Source: Clostridia bacterium | Lineage (GTDB): Bacteria > Bacillota > Clostridia > Oscillospirales > CAG-272 | DNA: 57,402 nucleotides | Direction of reading: 5' to 3' | NCBI GenBank assembly: GCA_017410065.1 | Contig: JAFQRL010000025.1 | Coordinates: 82,793-140,194, forward strand | In this document: positions 53,334-57,402 of the stretch, piece after piece | How positions within the stretch are numbered: position 1 is the first letter of the stretch | Layout of the letters: the number at the start of each line of letters is the position of its first letter | Made by a program: the position numbers and the translations under genes | The notes under the pieces: generated by a model | Told to the model about the DNA's origin: nothing | Seen by the model: only the letters and a program-made list of their open reading frames with translations | Databases searched by the model: none

Positions 53334-55469
53334 ATGAAATACGTTTACACCTTAAGACAGATCGCCGAGCAAAAGAAGCTTGACGTTGCCGAAAGAGACA
53401 AGCTCTGGGCGGCACTTGCCGAAGAGGCAGGCGGCGGCGAGGAGGGGCTTGCCGTGGCAAATGCCCTTCGCAAGCTATACACGATGTACGATTCAAGGCT
53501 TGTGGATTGGTCTGCCACCCTTTACGACAAGGGCCACGGCGCATATTATACCTCAAGCGTTGGCAGAGACACAGAGGGCTTTCTTCCCGACGTTGAGAGC
53601 ACCGTGCAGATGCTTCGCTTCCTTGACAGCTCGGGACTTATGCGCGGAGTCGGAGGCGACTGGCGAAAGGGTCTTCCCAAGTGGATGATCCATCAGATGG
53701 TATATTACGCAAAGTCCATACAGGACGAAAACGGCTTCTTCTATAACCCAAACTGGGCAAAGGAGACGGCAGACGAGATGATCTCCCGCAGAGCGAGAGA
53801 CGTAGGCTGGTGCACAAACCTTATGAAGGAGCTTGGCGAGAGCCCTGTTTACGACGCACCTAACGGCACGACCGGCGGCGGCTCGACCCCCGATGAATAT
53901 TGGGCGTCTCTTAACACCGAGCTCCCTCCCCCACCCTACGCAAAGGCACTCTACGAGAAAAAGCTTGCAGAGAGGGCGAATATGTCACAGGGCGCAAAGG
54001 AAGCCGAAGCGGCAAGAGCCAAGGCGTCGGTTGCGTATCTATCGTCTCACCCCGCCTTTGTTGATTATCTTGACGAGCGTCTTATCCCGGGAATGAAGGA
54101 TAATCCTTATTTCTACGGCAATGAGGTGGGCGAGACCTGGCAACAGGTGAAAAACGCAAACTCCAAGCTTGGAAAATACGAATTCAAGGAGTCCGACGGC
54201 GAAAGATACCGTGTCTTTGACGGAATGACGCTCCCCGATATTCTTATCCACGAGCTTGACGAAGCAATAAATCCCGACACAGGTCTTTGGGGAGAAGTCC
54301 GCCCCTCGAAGCCCACAGGCAAGGAATTCCTTTTCACCAACGGCTTTATGAAGGGTATGGCGGCGTACAACGGCTTGAAGTATCCCTACCCCGCAAAATA
54401 TTTGCTCACCGTGGCAAACACTCTTATGGATTCGCTTCTTGGAGACGAGCCCTCGGTTTATAATATCTGCGAGGTGTTCAACTCCTGGCACAGTGTGTGG
54501 CGTTTGCGCGAAAATCTTCAATACGTGAAGGACGAGGAAACAAAGACGAAGGTCAATAAAGCCTTGCAGGACGTGCTTATCAAGAAGGCTCCCGAGGCTA
54601 TTCTTAATAGCTACGAGAAGATCAAGGGCTATAAAAAGCTTGACGGCGGCTTCGCACACAGCTACTACAACGGCACTCCCAACCATCAGGGGCTTCCCAT
54701 CTCAACAAGAGAAAACGTAGGCGACGTTGATGCCACCTGCATCGGCTCAACAGGACTTATTAGGGTTTTGTTCGGTGCCCTCGGCTTCACCTCTCCCGTG
54801 CCGATCCTTATGCACTCCGACTATATGAGATATATAAATATTCTTGAAAATCTCAGACCTGTTCAGAAATTCAAGACTCTCAATCCGCTTATCGATTTCG
54901 AAAACGGCAACTACCACACAGCATATGCAAAAAACGGCGCAAAGACTGCGCTTGTTCCCTTTGAGGAGTCCTATGCAATGAAAGCAAGCTTTGCCGCGGA
55001 GGGTCAAGCGGTGAGAGTCACCTACACCGCCCATTCGTGGGACGGAGATCACTATCTCTTTGAAGGCAAGCTTTGCCTTGATCAGAGCTGCGAGGGCAAG
55101 AGCTTCATTCTTAAATATGAGAATGCAAAGCAGTGCTCCCCCATTCACCTCTACCTTAAGGCAGAGGACGGATATGTAAAGATCGGCTGCGAGGAATACG
55201 GAATGGCTGAATATAAGGAGATCTGCGAGCTCGGCAAGTCATTCACTCTCCGTCTTGAATACAGAAACACAGAGGAGACGGGAGAGCTTAAGATTTTCGT
55301 GAACGGCGAGCAGGCGGGAGAGCTTATAAACTCGGGCTCTGCCGACGAAAAGCACCCCTCGGGCTACCCCGCAAGAGCGATCACCGTATTCGACCTCACC
55401 GCCCTTTCAGACGGTGAGTGCACGATCTATCTCGACGACGTGATGTTCTATTACGCAAGAGAGCTCTGA
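53334..55469 (+). CDS. Unrecognised family: predicted alpha/alpha barrel plus beta-sandwich (paralogue C)
   Basis: The 711-residue protein starts behind AAGGAGA. Shared motifs are modified: WSATLYDKGHGAYYTSS, GFLPDVEST, GFFYNPNWA, SRRARDVGW, PVYDAPNG, DTGLWGEV, NGFMKGMAAYNG and GDVDATCIGSTGLIRVLF. It carries an extra ~50-residue charged insertion near 195-240 (EKKLAERANMSQGAKEAEAA), which replaces the GDGLDADGNPVA loop of A and B. The C-terminal beta-sandwich is present (LKIFVNGEQAGELINSG). It has its own promoter and a leader with a 13-bp tandem repeat. No signal peptide; function unknown. Confidence 0.75.
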   Translation: MKYVYTLRQIAEQKKLDVAERDKLWAALAEEAGGGEEGLAVANALRKLYTMYDSRLVDWSATLYDKGHGAYYTSSVGRDTEGFLPDVESTVQMLRFLDSSGLMRGVGGDWRKGLPKWMIHQMVYYAKSIQDENGFFYNPNWAKETADEMISRRARDVGWCTNLMKELGESPVYDAPNGTTGGGSTPDEYWASLNTELPPPPYAKALYEKKLAERANMSQGAKEAEAARAKASVAYLSSHPAFVDYLDERLIPGMKDNPYFYGNEVGETWQQVKNANSKLGKYEFKESDGERYRVFDGMTLPDILIHELDEAINPDTGLWGEVRPSKPTGKEFLFTNGFMKGMAAYNGLKYPYPAKYLLTVANTLMDSLLGDEPSVYNICEVFNSWHSVWRLRENLQYVKDEETKTKVNKALQDVLIKKAPEAILNSYEKIKGYKKLDGGFAHSYYNGTPNHQGLPISTRENVGDVDATCIGSTGLIRVLFGALGFTSPVPILMHSDYMRYINILENLRPVQKFKTLNPLIDFENGNYHTAYAKNGAKTALVPFEESYAMKASFAAEGQAVRVTYTAHSWDGDHYLFEGKLCLDQSCEGKSFILKYENAKQCSPIHLYLKAEDGYVKIGCEEYGMAEYKEICELGKSFTLRLEYRNTEETGELKIFVNGEQAGELINSGSADEKHPSGYPARAITVFDLTALSDGECTIYLDDVMFYYAREL

Positions 55470-55530
55470 TACCCGATATTATATTTCGCAAAACGAAAAA
55501 TCGAATATTGCCCTCTCAAAAGGGCGCGAA

Positions 55531-55567
55531 AAGAGACCAAGGCGGCGTGCCTTGGTCTCTTACTTTT
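55531..55567. terminator. Bidirectional terminator between paralogues C and D
   Basis: AAGAGACCAAGGC (55531-55543) pairs perfectly with GCCTTGGTCTCTT (55549-55561); a T-run follows. Confidence 0.9.
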
Positions 55568-55620
55568 TGGTAAATCGATAAAAGCTTCTGATGATTTTCG
55601 CAAATTCAAATTGCAAAGGG

Positions 55621-57069
55621 TCATCTGAAGGTCTTGGTTTCCTTCTTGATAACGGGCTTTGCGCTATACATTATGGATTTATAAAGCTGCCAGTCCTTAT
55701 CGCAATAAATGGGAACTCTCGTCTTGAAGCCGTATGCTTCGAAGATATTTGAGGTGATACCCGTGGTTGCCTTGCCGATGGCGTCAACGTCTCCCTCGGG
55801 AAGATAAAGGCCTGTGGGAATGGGGCCCTGGTGAGTAAGAATTCTCGCTGGGTCGGGCTGGCGGTTAACGCTGTGGGCGTATGCGCCGTCTGCCATCTGA
55901 TATCCCGACTGCTTCTTATAGGTGTTGAGAATAGCCTCGGGGCCCTTCTCCTTCATAGTTTTATCGATCTTGGAGATAATAGCCGCCTGCTCCTCCTTCG
56001 GATAGCACGTCAGCACGTTTGCCTTTGCGGAAATAAGAGCCGACCAAAGGTTGTAGACCTCGCAGACGTTGCCTGTTGAGGGCTGGTCGCCGAGAATTCC
56101 CGCAAGGACGGAGTCGATAGCGCGCTCAATTGCGGGGTATGCGTAGCCCCAGCTGTTATAGATAACTATGACCTTGAAGAAGCCGTTGGTGCCGTTGAAG
56201 GTAAAGTCGGGTGCCCAATAGCCTGTTTCGGGGTTGATCTTCTCGTTAAGCCAATCGATAAGCCCCTTGGTGAGAGACTGCTCTGTGCCGATAGTGCCGA
56301 GCGCCTTGTCTCTTGCCATATACTGCCCGAAGGTTGCGTTCAGGTGGTTTCCCGCAGGATAGGTCTTGCCAACGATATCAACGTTTTCGTTAAGATACGC
56401 AAGCATCGTTTCCTTATTTTCAAGGTAAGCGGGATAATTAACAGCCGCGCCGCTCATCTCCTTGCCGTCCTCGGAAACAGGAGCGGGCACGAAATCAGCC
56501 ACGGGATTGCCGTCCTTATCAAGACCGTTGCCCTTCATACCGTTAGGTGTGTCGTAGGTGGGAGACTCCCCAAGCTCGCGAAGAAGTCCCGTGCACCAGG
56601 AGAGATCTCTACCGCGCTTTGCGACCGCAACCTCCTCGGGGCGTTTCAAGTAATTATAGAAATAACCGTCGGGCATCTGCATTCCCTTGATAAAGCGAAT
56701 GAGATTTTTCTTCATATCTTCGGTGAGGATCTTCTTGAAATCACTGCCCTGCTCGTCTAACATTCCGCTTGCTTCAAGGAAGTTCAACGCCTGGCGGGTG
56801 CTTTCAACATCGGGAAGGAAGCCCTCGTTTTCCTTGCCCGAGGTGGAGCAATAATATGCGCCCGAGGCGGGCTCGTAGAGATTTGCGTACCACTTTATAA
56901 GATCGTACGTATACATAGAATAAAGCCTTTTGAGGGCGTCAACTATTCTGTCTGCCTCGGCATCCGCTCCCGCTTCCTTTCTGAGTGCCTCCCAATAGGG
57001 CTCACGCCAGGAGTCGTCGTAGCTGCCGTCGTTCACGTACTTGCCTGTGTAGAATTCGTCTTTAATCAT
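55621..57069 (-). CDS. Unrecognised family: barrel-only version (paralogue D)
   Basis: The 482-residue protein is in the opposite direction to its three paralogues and ends where their barrel domain ends (YSAKPVIKKETKTFR, compare NTAKPVVKKYPQEPYR of A). It lacks the ~190-residue beta-sandwich. Barrel motifs are kept: WYANLYEPASGAYYCS, GFLPDVEST, GYFYNYLKRP, AKRGRDLSW, PTYDTPNGMKGNGLDKDGNP, ETGYWAPD, NGFFKVIVIYNSW and GDVDAIGKATTGI. The DAT of the other copies is DAI here, and the HPxW block is changed, so specificity may differ or activity may be reduced. It has an AAAGG ribosome site and its own promoter. A natural stop ends it; there is no sign of a broken downstream domain. Confidence 0.75.
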   Translation of the reverse strand: MIKDEFYTGKYVNDGSYDDSWREPYWEALRKEAGADAEADRIVDALKRLYSMYTYDLIKWYANLYEPASGAYYCSTSGKENEGFLPDVESTRQALNFLEASGMLDEQGSDFKKILTEDMKKNLIRFIKGMQMPDGYFYNYLKRPEEVAVAKRGRDLSWCTGLLRELGESPTYDTPNGMKGNGLDKDGNPVADFVPAPVSEDGKEMSGAAVNYPAYLENKETMLAYLNENVDIVGKTYPAGNHLNATFGQYMARDKALGTIGTEQSLTKGLIDWLNEKINPETGYWAPDFTFNGTNGFFKVIVIYNSWGYAYPAIERAIDSVLAGILGDQPSTGNVCEVYNLWSALISAKANVLTCYPKEEQAAIISKIDKTMKEKGPEAILNTYKKQSGYQMADGAYAHSVNRQPDPARILTHQGPIPTGLYLPEGDVDAIGKATTGITSNIFEAYGFKTRVPIYCDKDWQLYKSIMYSAKPVIKKETKTFR

Positions 57070-57123
57070 TTTTATACCTTTCCGACCCCGATGGGTCTAT
57101 AAAAATCTTAATTAACAAATATT

Positions 57124-57152
57124 ATTTTATCATATTTCTCTCTTTAATTCAA
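57124..57152 (-). promoter_or_regulatory. Promoter of paralogue D
   Basis: Minus strand TTGAAT (57147-57152), 17 bases, TAAAAT (57124-57129), 55 bases before the start. A GACCC-ATCG-GGGTC palindrome lies in the leader near 57084-57097. Confidence 0.68.
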
Positions 57153-57261
57153 CCCAAAACTCAACGTGATATCTGCCAAAAAAGTATCTCCGTTTTTGTG
57201 CATAATGTATAACGCACCTATAAATTTGACATTTTTCACCAAAAACAACTTAATAGAAGAT

Positions 57262-57402
57262 AATCGAGTAGGTAGAAACTAATCCACCTCTCACACCACC
57301 GTACGTGCCGTTCGGCATACGGCGGTTCAATTCAGATTAAATATGTGCTACCTTTAGGTAGTAATCGGAAAGACTGACTAAGCCTCGCTTGGTCAGTTTT
57401 TC
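57262..57402 (-). mobile_element. 3' end of a bacterial group II intron (domains V and VI), runs off right edge
   Basis: On the minus strand, domain V folds as ACCGCCGTA-TGCC, tetraloop GAAC, GGCA-CG-TACGGTGGT (57295-57326), with the two-base bulge on the 3' side and a CGC triad typical of this domain. GTGAGAGGTGGA...TCTACCTACTCGATT follows as domain VI and the usual 3' terminus, giving an intron end near 57262. Hairpins upstream (CTACCT-AAAGGTAG and CTGAC...GTCAG) belong to the stretch between the reverse-transcriptase gene and domain V. That gene, if intact, lies beyond the window. Confidence 0.8.

Noticed and set aside
1..57402. CRISPR arrays, tRNA or rRNA genes
   Set aside because: No regularly spaced repeat-spacer series and no cloverleaf or rRNA sequence was noticed. 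The 22-, 23- and 44-bp repeat groups are adjacent or operator-like, not spacer arrays.

Overview
The window reads as a chromosomal segment of a low-to-mid-GC Firmicute, most likely an uncultured Clostridia of the gut type. The basis is: a CIRCE element before a small heat-shock gene, a type III glutamine synthetase, YlmH, a SipW-class signal peptide, strong Shine-Dalgarno sites and many TTGACA-17-TATAAT promoters, and no outer-membrane genes. The taxon is an inference from gene content.

Positions 1-14580 are an accessory, defence-like island. On the minus strand lies an operon of an HTH-AAA ATPase-PD-(D/E)XK protein, a 1204-residue nuclease/STAND-type NTPase and an unknown gene running off the left edge. 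Six copies of a short operator-like motif lie in and upstream of its promoter. Next come a Tn916-type xis and int. Then an XRE regulator is divergent from a four-gene restriction-modification-like operon: a methyltransferase-like protein without a catalytic motif, an Eco57I-type N6-adenine methyltransferase, a membrane protein, and a GIY-YIG/SF2 helicase. Three operator-like sites at exact 22-bp spacing cover that divergent region.

Positions 14580-34930 look like ordinary chromosome: an SGNH esterase, Hsp20 with CIRCE, a GH78-like glycosidase, a metF-activation domain-metH operon with MetH split in two, a membrane-anchored protein, a 1175-residue SipW-class surface protein, rsmF, parvulin, ylmH, a DEDDh exonuclease and glnN.

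Positions 34930-57070 are dominated by carbohydrate-type genes without signal peptides: two GH20-like or related hydrolases, a small unknown protein, a MATE exporter and an AraC regulator, then three tandem paralogous SGNH esterases, rsmG, a GT2 glycosyltransferase, and four paralogues of a large family I do not recognise (predicted alpha/alpha barrel, three with a C-terminal beta-sandwich). This quartet is the least explained part of the window and may handle a modified oligosaccharide together with the esterases. The right edge holds the 3' end (domains V and VI) of a minus-strand group II intron.

The strongest candidates for something undescribed are the operator-controlled HTH-ATPase/STAND operon, the restriction-like cassette with an extra membrane protein and a degenerate methyltransferase partner, and the toroid-like quartet.
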